From Aeromicrobium choanae (GTDB lineage: Bacteria; Actinomycetota; Actinomycetes; Propionibacteriales; Nocardioidaceae): a DNA stretch of 64,000 bases. Made by a program: the position numbers and the translations under genes. The notes beneath the pieces are model-generated. The model saw only the letters and a program-made list of their open reading frames with translations, was not told the origin of the DNA and did not search any database. Every line of letters starts with the position of its first letter. The stretch's first letter is position 1. The stretch lies in NCBI RefSeq assembly GCF_900167475.1, contig NZ_LT796768.1, positions 992,001 through 1,056,000 on the forward strand, read 5' to 3'. This document shows, piece after piece, positions 17,391 to 27,954 of this stretch.

Positions 17391-17807
17391 TCAGTTGCCA
17401 CCCTTCTTCTCGTCGGTTGCGGGTTCGACGACCACCGTCAGGTGGCTCGTGCGCTTGAGGATGCGGTTCGCCGCACCCTTGGCGCGCGGGCGCCAGCGCT
17501 TCATCGTCGGGCCCTCGTCGACCAGCACGGTGGTGATGACCAGGGTCGAACGATCCAGTCCTTCGGTGGTCTCGGCGTTCGAGGCAGCCGAGTCGACCAG
17601 CTTGTAGAAGTTCTCGGCCACGGCCTGCGGCTGGAACTTCAGCATGGTCAGGGCGTCCTCGACGCGCGATCCACGGATCAGGTCGGCGACACGGCGCGAC
17701 TTCTGCGCGGTGACGCGGACGTACCGCGACACGGCGAAGGAGCCGGGTCGGTCACCGAGCAGGCGCGCGCGGCGCTCGCTCACGTTGTCACGGGTGGTGG
17801 CACTCAT
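17391..17807 (-). CDS. rplV: 50S ribosomal protein L22
   Basis: Ribosomal protein uL22 lines the peptide exit tunnel with an extended beta-hairpin. The 138-residue product has the core [19 protein letters not shown] and the hairpin region [20 protein letters not shown], wild-type-looking for macrolide-relevant residues. A 25-residue polar N-terminal extension is usual for actinobacteria. It overlaps rpsS by 4 bases. Confidence 0.98.
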   Translation of the reverse strand: MSATTRDNVSERRARLLGDRPGSFAVSRYVRVTAQKSRRVADLIRGSRVEDALTMLKFQPQAVAENFYKLVDSAASNAETTEGLDRSTLVITTVLVDEGPTMKRWRPRAKGAANRILKRTSHLTVVVEPATDEKKGGN

Positions 17808-18085
17808 CGGCGCTTCGCCTTCCGGTCGTCCTTCTCGTGGCCCTTGAACGTGCGGGTGGGAGCGAACTCACCCAGCTTGTGGCCGACCATCGAGTCGGTG
17901 ATGAACACGGGAACGTGCTTGCGGCCGTCGTGCACGGCGATCGTGTGTCCGATGAAGGACGGCAGAATCATCGAGCGACGGGACCAGGTCTTGATCACGT
18001 TGTGGGTCTCGGCCGCGTTCTGAGCGTCCACCTTCTTCTCGAGGTGGCCGTCAACGAAGGGACCCTTCTTCAAACTACGAGGCAT
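17804..18085 (-). CDS. rpsS: 30S ribosomal protein S19
   Basis: Ribosomal protein uS19 is in the 30S head and forms bridges to the 50S central protuberance with S13. The 93-residue product starts [19 protein letters not shown] and has the signature [19 protein letters not shown]. The ATG at 18085 is the conserved start; a longer frame exists only within the rplB-rpsS gap. It is 20 bases after rplB. Confidence 0.98.
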   Translation of the reverse strand: MPRSLKKGPFVDGHLEKKVDAQNAAETHNVIKTWSRRSMILPSFIGHTIAVHDGRKHVPVFITDSMVGHKLGEFAPTRTFKGHEKDDRKAKRR

Positions 18086-18105
18086 CTTTTTCTCCAGGTC
18101 CTCTC

Positions 18106-18933
<828 letters not shown>

Positions 18934-18948
18934 GTGTCAGTCAGTCCT

Positions 18949-19251
18949 TCAGCTCGGGCTCGAGAAGATGTCGATGCTCTGGCCCGCGGCCACGCTGACG
19001 ACGGCGCGCTTGGTGTCCTTGCGCTTGCCTTCGCCGTTGCGGGTGCGACGGGTCTTGCCCTTGCGGTTGATCGTGTTCACACCGGTGACCTTGACCCCGA
19101 AGATCTCCTCGACGGCGATCTTGATCTGGGTCTTGTTGGCGTCCGGGTGGACCAGGAACGTGTACTTGTTGTCGTCGAGCAGGCCGTAGCTCTTCTCGCT
19201 GACCACGGGGGCGATCAGGACGTCCCGCGCGAAGGTTCCGTGGTTGGTCAT
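18949..19251 (-). CDS. rplW: 50S ribosomal protein L23
   Basis: Ribosomal protein uL23 is the main tunnel-exit protein contacted by trigger factor and SRP. The 100-residue product reads [20 protein letters not shown] near the start, followed by [20 protein letters not shown] and the basic loop [20 protein letters not shown]. Length is standard. It overlaps rplD by one base (TGATG). Confidence 0.98.
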   Translation of the reverse strand: MTNHGTFARDVLIAPVVSEKSYGLLDDNKYTFLVHPDANKTQIKIAVEEIFGVKVTGVNTINRKGKTRRTRNGEGKRKDTKRAVVSVAAGQSIDIFSSPS

Positions 19252-20234
19252 CAGTTCTCCTCCTGGGCCTCAGCGCCACCGGCCGGGACGAATCCCGCGG
19301 CCTCGGCGGACTCGACCGAGTCGAACCAGACCTCGGCGACCGTCTGGTCGTACCACTGGCTGTCGGGCACGTGGTACTTCTTCGAGTTCTCGTTGCCCTT
19401 GATCTCGTGACCCTTGGGCGCGTTGCCGCTGGCCAGCGGCGCCTTCGAACCCGGGCCGTACGGCTGGGTCTTGGTGGCACCGGACTTCGCGTCGTCCTCG
19501 GCGGGAGCCTCGACGACCTCGGCCTTGGCCTCGGTCTTCGGGGCAGCCTTCTTCGGGGCGGCCTTCTTGGCGGGCTTGGCCGCGGGGGCGTCAGCCTCGA
19601 CGACCGCCTGGCTGAGCTTGACCGTCTCGGCACCCTCGGTCGAGCGCGCCGCCACGAAGGCGTCGAACGCGGCCTTCGTGAAGATCACGTCGTCGGCCAG
19701 CAGCACGTCGTACGTGTTGAGCTGGTCGAAGGTGAGCGTGGCGATGAACTCGGCGTTGCGCAGGCTCTTGACCGTCAGCGCGTCATCGCGGTCGACGACC
19801 ACGAGCACGCGAGCACGGTTGGAGAGGCCACGCACCGCGGCGAGCGCGGTCCGGGTGGACGGCGCGTCACCGGAGACGAGCGAGTCGATGACGTGCAGGC
19901 GACCGCTGCGGGCCCGGTCGGTGAGGGCGCCACGCAGGGCGGCGGCCTTCATCTTCTTGGGCGTGCGCTGGTCGTACGAGCGCGGCGTGGGGCCGTGCAC
20001 GACGCCACCACCGGCGTACTGGGGAGCGCGGATCGAGCCCTGACGAGCGCGGCCGGTGCCCTTCTGGCGGTACGGCTTCTTGCCGCCGCCGCGGACCTCA
20101 GCGCGCGTCTTGACGCTGTGCGTGCCCTGACGGGCGGCCGCGAGCTGTGCGGTGACGACCTGGTGCATCAGCGGAATGCTGACGCGGGCGTCGAAGATGT
20201 CGACGGGCAGGTCGACGTCGATGGTCTTTGCCAT
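19251..20234 (-). CDS. rplD: 50S ribosomal protein L4 with long C-terminal extension
   Basis: Ribosomal protein uL4 contributes a long loop to the constriction of the exit tunnel. Residues 1 to about 198 are a normal L4, with the tunnel loop at about 42-95 ([20 protein letters not shown]). The protein is 327 residues, roughly 110-120 longer than usual. Residues 199-256 are an Ala/Lys/Glu-rich linker, and 257-316 are a compact non-low-complexity module with [20 protein letters not shown] and VESAEAAGF. The tail ends just before a one-base overlap with rplW, so no frameshift is needed to explain it. I believe related tyrosine/histidine modules occur at the ends of other actinobacterial proteins, but could not check. 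Confidence 0.97.
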   Translation of the reverse strand: MAKTIDVDLPVDIFDARVSIPLMHQVVTAQLAAARQGTHSVKTRAEVRGGGKKPYRQKGTGRARQGSIRAPQYAGGGVVHGPTPRSYDQRTPKKMKAAALRGALTDRARSGRLHVIDSLVSGDAPSTRTALAAVRGLSNRARVLVVVDRDDALTVKSLRNAEFIATLTFDQLNTYDVLLADDVIFTKAAFDAFVAARSTEGAETVKLSQAVVEADAPAAKPAKKAAPKKAAPKTEAKAEVVEAPAEDDAKSGATKTQPYGPGSKAPLASGNAPKGHEIKGNENSKKYHVPDSQWYDQTVAEVWFDSVESAEAAGFVPAGGAEAQEEN

Positions 20235-20239
20235 GTCGG

Positions 20240-20893
20240 TCAGGCCCCCTTCGCAGCGGAGCGGATGACGACGAGAGCGCCCTTGGCCCCGGGCACTGCG
20301 CCCTTGACCAGGATCAGGCCCCGCTCGGTGTCGACCGCGTGGACGGTGAGGTTCTGGGTGGTCACGGTGTCCGTGCCCATGTGGCCCGCCATGCGCAGGC
20401 CCTTGAAGACCCGGCCGGGGGTGGCGCAGCCACCGATGGAGCCGGGCTTGCGGTGGTTGCGGTGCGCGCCGTGCGAGGCGGAGACACCGGCGAAGCCGTG
20501 ACGCTTCATGACGCCGGCGAAGCCCTTGCCCTTGCTGGTGGCGGTCACGTCGACCTTGTCACCGCCGGCGAAGATCTCCGGGGAGATCTCCTGGCCCAGG
20601 GTGTAGTCGGCGACGGCCTCGGTGCGGATCTCCACGACGTGGCGGCGCGGCGTGACGCCGGCCTTCGCGAAGTGGCCGGCCTGCGGCTTGTTCAGCTTGC
20701 GGCCGTCGATCTCGCCGTAGCCCAGCTGGATGGCGCTGTAGCCGTCGGTCTCGCGAGTGCGGATCTGGGTGACGATGTTGGTCGAGGCCTCGAGGACGGT
20801 GACCGGGATGACCCGGTTGTTCTCGTCCCAGACCTGCGTCATCCCGAGCTTGCGACCGAGGAGGCCGCGCGCGGTGAGTGTGCTGCTGCTCAT
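20240..20893 (-). CDS. rplC: 50S ribosomal protein L3
   Basis: Ribosomal protein uL3 is an early assembly protein reaching toward the peptidyl-transferase centre. The 217-residue product has the N-terminal [20 protein letters not shown] and the signature [20 protein letters not shown], with [20 protein letters not shown] in the central loop. The ATG at 20893 ([10 protein letters not shown]) has GAGGGA upstream and lies 16 bases after rpsJ. Confidence 0.98.
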   Translation of the reverse strand: MSSSTLTARGLLGRKLGMTQVWDENNRVIPVTVLEASTNIVTQIRTRETDGYSAIQLGYGEIDGRKLNKPQAGHFAKAGVTPRRHVVEIRTEAVADYTLGQEISPEIFAGGDKVDVTATSKGKGFAGVMKRHGFAGVSASHGAHRNHRKPGSIGGCATPGRVFKGLRMAGHMGTDTVTTQNLTVHAVDTERGLILVKGAVPGAKGALVVIRSAAKGA

Positions 20894-20909
20894 GGTGTGC
20901 GTCCCTCCC

Positions 20910-21218
20910 TCAGAGCTTGATCTCGATGTCGACGCCGGCCGGCAGGTCGAGTCGCATGAGCGAGTCGACGGTCTTGGGCGTCGGGTCGATGATGTCGATG
21001 AGCCGCTTGTGGGTGCGCATCTCGAAGTGCTCGCGGCTGTCCTTGTACTTGTGCGGCGAACGGATGACGCAGTACACGTTCTTCTCCGTCGGCAGCGGCA
21101 CGGGGCCGGCAACCTTGGCGCCGGTGCGGGTCACGGTGTCGACGATCTTCTTCGCCGAGGAATCGATGACCTCGTGGTCGTAGGCCTTGAGCCGGATACG
21201 GATCTTCTGTCCCGCCAT
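20910..21218 (-). CDS. rpsJ: 30S ribosomal protein S10
   Basis: Ribosomal protein uS10 is in the 30S head and, as NusE, pairs with NusB and NusG to couple transcription and translation. The 102-residue product starts [20 protein letters not shown] and has the signature [20 protein letters not shown], with [11 protein letters not shown] at the end. It is the first gene of the S10-spc cluster running on to rplO, behind a leader of about 265 bases. Confidence 0.98.
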   Translation of the reverse strand: MAGQKIRIRLKAYDHEVIDSSAKKIVDTVTRTGAKVAGPVPLPTEKNVYCVIRSPHKYKDSREHFEMRTHKRLIDIIDPTPKTVDSLMRLDLPAGVDIEIKL

Positions 21219-21481
21219 GCTCTCGCTCGTCCTTTACGTTCGTCTTCGCCAGCCCCCGGGTTCGGGGTAGGCAGGCCCCCGTCTCCGTTCCCCGAGGTCG
21301 GGCGTGTCGCGGCGCTGACGCGCACAAAGGAACACACACTTCTCGAGTTAGGTGGTTGGACCGGCTCCGCCCCGCCGATGCGGTGCGGCTGGCCGGACAA
21401 CATGGTCTCGGGTTCGGCACCGACGTTGAGCTGGGCGTGAGTTCCCAACCGCAGGCGCCACCGCGAACATGCCGGGGCAAC
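21219..21481 (-). other. 5' leader of the S10 cluster
   Basis: About 260 bases between the predicted transcription start and rpsJ hold no gene. The region is GC-rich with several short self-complementary stretches, for example CCTCGGGGAACGGAGACGGGGGCC and CGAACCCGGGGGCTGGCGAAG-like segments close to rpsJ. In gamma-proteobacteria and Bacillus the S10 leader is autoregulated by L4; nothing here identifies that structure, so a control role is only an inference from length and position. Confidence 0.45.
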
Positions 21482-21487
21482 CTGACC

Positions 21488-21517
21488 ATTCTGACAGACT
21501 CCGACCGCGTAACACAA
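21488..21517 (-). promoter_or_regulatory. Promoter of the S10-spc ribosomal cluster
   Basis: Minus-strand TTGTGT (21512-21517) and CAGAAT (21488-21493) are separated by 18 bases. This is the only good promoter-like pair upstream of rpsJ and leaves a leader of about 265 bases. It faces away from the efflux gene and lies 70 bases before that gene's stop. Confidence 0.65.
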
Positions 21518-21558
21518 ATCGGGTCGATGACGCGTGACTATGGGCTGCGACACCGGCC

Positions 21559-22467
21559 TCAATCGTGTCCGTGGCGCTCCGACTCCAGGTGTCCGGAGGG
21601 CTCGAGCTGGAAGGTCGAGTGGGCCACGTCGAAGTGATGGCTCAGGCACGTGCACAGGTGGTCGAGCACGTGGTGCGCGTCGGCCATGTCCACGACCGAG
21701 TCGTCGACGACGACGTGCGCGCTCATCACGGGCATCCCGCTGGTGATCGTCCAGACGTGGAGGTCGTGCACGTCGACCACGCCCTGCACGCCGAGGATGT
21801 GGCCTCGCACCTCGTCGAGATCGACGTCGCGCGGGCTGGTCTCCAGCAGGACCTCGGCCACGTCGCGCAGCAGCGAGACCGCGCGGGGGATCACCAGGGC
21901 CGCGATCACCAACGAGGCGATCGGGTCGGCCTCGTGCCAACCCGTGAGGAGGATGACGACCGCGGACGCGATCACCGCGACGGAGCCGAGGGCGTCGCCG
22001 AGCACCTCGAGGTAGGCGCCACGGACGTTCAGGCTCTCCTTCGAGCCGGCCCGCAAGATGACGAGACCGACGATGTTGACCGCCAGTCCGACCACGCCGG
22101 CGGCCAGCACCCAGCCGCCCTCGATGCTGGGCGGATCGCCCAGCCGAGCGACGGCGTTCACGGCGATGACGATGCAGATGCCCAGCAGGATCAGCCCGTT
22201 GGCGCCGGCGGCGAGGACCTCGGTGCGATGCCAGCCGTAGGTGCTGCGCGGACCGCCCGGCCGCTGGGCCACGGCGATCGCCGCCAGGGCGAGCACGAGA
22301 CCGAGCGAGTCGCTGAGCATGTGGCCCGCGTCGGCGAGCAGGGCCAGCGACCCGGTCATCAGGCCCACGACGACCTGCACGACCAGGACCCCGAGTGTCA
22401 GTCCCAGCACGGTGAGCAGCCGTCCGCGGTGCTGGACCCCGGCGCCGTGCGCGTGATCGTGTCCCAC
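21559..22467 (-). CDS. Cation diffusion facilitator family efflux protein
   Basis: A 302-residue inner-membrane metal/proton antiporter of the CDF/ZnT family. The His-rich start ([13 protein letters not shown]) leads into six transmembrane helices. Metal-site residues are visible in [14 protein letters not shown] (helix 2) and [14 protein letters not shown] (helix 5), the HxxxD plus HxxxD-like arrangement of zinc transporters. The cytoplasmic ferredoxin-like domain has [15 protein letters not shown] and a His-rich end (ESERHGHD). The start is GTG at 22467: a TACCCT box six bases upstream suggests a leaderless message. Zinc is the most likely ion; cobalt or cadmium cannot be excluded. Confidence 0.92.
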   Translation of the reverse strand: MGHDHAHGAGVQHRGRLLTVLGLTLGVLVVQVVVGLMTGSLALLADAGHMLSDSLGLVLALAAIAVAQRPGGPRSTYGWHRTEVLAAGANGLILLGICIVIAVNAVARLGDPPSIEGGWVLAAGVVGLAVNIVGLVILRAGSKESLNVRGAYLEVLGDALGSVAVIASAVVILLTGWHEADPIASLVIAALVIPRAVSLLRDVAEVLLETSPRDVDLDEVRGHILGVQGVVDVHDLHVWTITSGMPVMSAHVVVDDSVVDMADAHHVLDHLCTCLSHHFDVAHSTFQLEPSGHLESERHGHD

Positions 22468-22473
22468 ACCGCG

Positions 22474-22479
22474 AGGGTA
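22474..22479 (-). promoter_or_regulatory. Leaderless-type -10 box for the cation efflux gene
   Basis: TACCCT on the minus strand lies exactly 6 bases before the GTG at 22467 and there is no Shine-Dalgarno. It supports the short start over the longer open frame. Confidence 0.6.
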
Positions 22480-22516
22480 CGGCAGGCCGCTCCCCCGGCC
22501 GGCACCCGGACATGAC

Positions 22517-22548
22517 AGAACCCCCGGGGCCGAAGCCCCGGGGGTTCT
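22517..22548 (-). terminator. Strong hairpin terminator after tuf
   Basis: A perfect 14-bp stem (AGAACCCCCGGGGC and its complement) with a CGAA loop, 23 bases downstream of the tuf stop. No T-run follows, as is common for actinobacterial terminators. It closes the str cluster and isolates the downstream efflux gene. Confidence 0.85.
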
Positions 22549-22571
22549 CACGCAGTGCGTGTCAGGTCAGA

Positions 22572-23765
<1,194 letters not shown>

Positions 23766-23868
23766 TGGGGCCCTCCTGGTTTGGTTTCTCTAGATCTTGT
23801 TTGACTGAAAAGCCGTGTGGAACGCGTCGGAGCGAACCTGCGGCAACCCTATGCGATGGGGCCGAAGC

Positions 23869-25980
<2,112 letters not shown>

Positions 25981-26043
25981 GTGAGGATCAGCCTTCGCAG
26001 AGATGGGGGTGGGTGGGCGAGCGCGGGGTCACCGCGCTCACGG

Positions 26044-26514
26044 TCACCAGCGGTAGTGGGCGAACGCCTTGTTGGCTTCGGCCATCTTGTGGGTGTCCTC
26101 GCGCTTCTTCACGCTGGCACCCAGGCCGTTGCTGGCGTCGAGCAGCTCGTTCTGGAGACGCTCGGCCATGGTCTTCTCGCGACGCTCGGAGCTGTACTTG
26201 ACGAGCCAGCGCAGCGCGAGGGTGGTCTGACGGCCCGGACGGACGTCGACCGGGACCTGGTAGGTGGCGCCACCGACGCGGCGGCTCTTGACCTCCAGGG
26301 CGGGCTTGACGTTGTCGAGCGCGCGCTTGAGGGTGATGACCGGATCGGTGCCGGACTTCTCACGCGTGCCCTCGAGGGCGCTGTAGACGATGCGCTGTGC
26401 GACCTGCTTCTTGCCGTCGAACAGCACCTTGTTGATCAGCTGGGTGACCAGCTGACTGCCGTAGACCGGATCGGTCTCGATGGCACGCTTCGGAGCGGGA
26501 CCCTTGCGAGGCAT
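26044..26514 (-). CDS. rpsG: 30S ribosomal protein S7
   Basis: Ribosomal protein uS7 initiates assembly of the 30S head and lines the E site. The 156-residue product begins [20 protein letters not shown] and contains the signature [20 protein letters not shown]. The C-terminal segment reads [20 protein letters not shown]. Length is standard. Its ATG overlaps the rpsL stop by one base (TGATG). Confidence 0.98.
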   Translation of the reverse strand: MPRKGPAPKRAIETDPVYGSQLVTQLINKVLFDGKKQVAQRIVYSALEGTREKSGTDPVITLKRALDNVKPALEVKSRRVGGATYQVPVDVRPGRQTTLALRWLVKYSSERREKTMAERLQNELLDASNGLGASVKKREDTHKMAEANKAFAHYRW

Positions 26515-26888
26515 CAGCTCTTCTCCTTCTTCGCGCCGTAACGGCTGCGAGCCTGCTTGCGGCCCTTGACACCCTGCGTGTCGAGGGAGCCGCGAATGAT
26601 CTTGTAGCGGACACCCGGGAGGTCCTTCACACGACCACCGCGAACGAGCACGATCGAGTGCTCCTGGAGGTTGTGGCCCTCACCGGGGATGTAGGCGGTC
26701 ACCTCGGTGCCGCTGGAGAGGCGGACACGAGCGACCTTCCGCAGCGCCGAGTTCGGCTTCTTGGGGGTGGTGGTGTACACACGGGTGCACACGCCGCGCC
26801 GCTGGGGCGAACCCTTCAGGGCCGGGGTGTTGGTCTTGACGACCTTGCTCTGGCGGCCCTTGCGGACAAGCTGGTTGATGGTGGGCAC
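26514..26888 (-). CDS. rpsL: 30S ribosomal protein S12
   Basis: Ribosomal protein uS12 sits at the decoding centre and controls accuracy. The 124-residue product starts GTG ([15 protein letters not shown]) with AGGAAGAGG upstream, giving the exact family length. The two lysines whose mutation gives streptomycin resistance are wild type: TPKKPNSAL (K43) and [10 protein letters not shown] (K88). The D88-type methylthiolated Asp lies in the same VKDLPG loop. It is the first gene of the str cluster, behind a 160-base leader. Confidence 0.98.
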   Translation of the reverse strand: MPTINQLVRKGRQSKVVKTNTPALKGSPQRRGVCTRVYTTTPKKPNSALRKVARVRLSSGTEVTAYIPGEGHNLQEHSIVLVRGGRVKDLPGVRYKIIRGSLDTQGVKGRKQARSRYGAKKEKS

Positions 26889-26961
26889 TATGCCTCTTCC
26901 TGGGAATTCTCCCGTGCAATCGCGGGCGCGCATACCGCCTCGCGGATCTTCCTCGATCTCC

Positions 26962-26988
26962 ACCACGGCGGCATCCGACCACCGTGGT
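26962..26988 (-). other. Hairpin in the rpsL 5' leader
   Basis: A 10-bp stem with one G-U wobble (ACCACGGTGG against CCGCCGTGGT on the minus-strand RNA) and a 7-base loop. It lies midway between the rpsL promoter and start codon, where it could regulate the str operon by attenuation or translational control. Only the symmetry is seen; function is inferred. Confidence 0.5.
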
Positions 26989-27058
26989 CACGGATCATCG
27001 GGCCAGGGGCCCTTGTCCGTTCGAACGTCGCACCGACTCACATCGGGCACGGCTCCCC

Positions 27059-27088
27059 ATACTACCTGAGCCCGCCTCGTCGGGACAA
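27059..27088 (-). promoter_or_regulatory. Promoter of the str cluster (rpsL-rpsG-fusA-tuf)
   Basis: Minus-strand TTGTCC (27083-27088) and TAGTAT (27059-27064) are 18 bases apart. The -10 is close to consensus. Transcription would begin near 27052, giving rpsL a leader of about 160 bases with one hairpin. Confidence 0.7.
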
Positions 27089-27119
27089 ATCGCCTCGGCG
27101 CGCCGGCACCGGTCCGGGA

Positions 27120-27851
27120 TCAGGGGACGCGCGGCCCGTCGAACCACGCGACGGCGGCGCCCGACGGGGCGACCGCGGACGCCGGGGCCCTCCCCCACAG
27201 GGCGAGGTACAGGTCGGTCGCCGTGCCCACGGCCTCGCCCTCGACATCGACCTCGCGCTGGACGAGCCGCGGCGGCCCCTCGGGGTCGTCGTCGTCCGGG
27301 GCGACGATCCAGCTTCGCTCCAGGTCGGTCGCGACGAGACGGATGGGCGCGTGCACGTGGGGCCGCTCCCCACGCTCGGTCATGCGGCGGCCGAAGACGC
27401 GGATGACCTCGGCGATCCCGTCGCCGGCCACCTCGGGATCGACGTCCCACGTGAGGTCCGGGCGTCCGCACGCCTGGAGGAGGTCGACGCGGTGGACGCA
27501 GGTCTCGTGCAACTGCCGCCGCGGCCAGAACGCGGCGACCTCGTCGATGCGGGCGAAGTTCGGCACCGGCTCGTCGGGGTCCACCGCCTGCAGCGCCGCG
27601 ATGAGGGCCGTCGCCGTGCCGGCGTACCACTCGTCCAGCGGCTCGCTCGCGCGCGCGGCCGGCTCGTCGGGGATGCGCTGGCCCGACAGCACGATCGCCG
27701 CCGCCCACCGGTGGATCGAGCCCAGGTGACGGACGAGGTCGGCCGAGGTCCACCCGGGGCAGGCAGGAACGGGCTCGTCGCCCTCGATGTCCCCGACGAG
27801 GGCGGCGACGCCGGCCATCTCGCGGCCGAGCAGGATCAGCGGATCTTCCAT
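27120..27851 (-). CDS. Maleylpyruvate isomerase-like mycothiol-dependent family protein
   Basis: A 243-residue actinobacterial protein with an N-terminal DinB-type four-helix bundle (VPACPGWTSADLVRHLGSIH, residues about 28-47, with metal His) and a C-terminal SCP2-like domain. A second metal His pair appears in RRQLHETCVHRVDLLQACG. This is the TIGR03083 architecture (N-terminal domain plus MDMPI_C). A mycothiol-linked transferase or isomerase role is plausible, but the substrate is unknown. Of two nearby ATGs, 27851 is chosen because GGGAGG lies 9 bases upstream; 27860 would put that site directly against the start. Confidence 0.85.
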   Translation of the reverse strand: MEDPLILLGREMAGVAALVGDIEGDEPVPACPGWTSADLVRHLGSIHRWAAAIVLSGQRIPDEPAARASEPLDEWYAGTATALIAALQAVDPDEPVPNFARIDEVAAFWPRRQLHETCVHRVDLLQACGRPDLTWDVDPEVAGDGIAEVIRVFGRRMTERGERPHVHAPIRLVATDLERSWIVAPDDDDPEGPPRLVQREVDVEGEAVGTATDLYLALWGRAPASAVAPSGAAVAWFDGPRVP

Positions 27852-27883
27852 GGCGCCCATCCTCCCGCGCCTCACCCCACTTC

Positions 27884-27932
27884 TGTGACGCGGTTCGGCC
27901 CGTCGGGCCCGATCGGACCGAATGGCGTCACA
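27884..27932 (-). terminator. Imperfect hairpin after the flavin/iron-sulfur dehydrogenase gene
   Basis: Outer arms TGTGACGC and GCGTCACA pair perfectly, then two mismatches, then a further CGAAT/GTTCGG pairing, around a 19-base GC-rich centre. It lies 22 bases downstream of the dehydrogenase stop and 33 bases upstream of the next gene. A rho-independent terminator is the simplest reading; a regulator site with widely spaced TGTGA half-sites is the alternative. Confidence 0.5.
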
Positions 27933-27954
27933 AAAGTTGCTCCCGGGGTGACGG

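Noticed and set aside
19251..20234. Long rplD explained by a frameshift fusing L4 to another gene
   Set aside because: The extension is in the same frame, has the same codon bias and ends at a one-base overlap with rplW, so it is a true in-frame extension.
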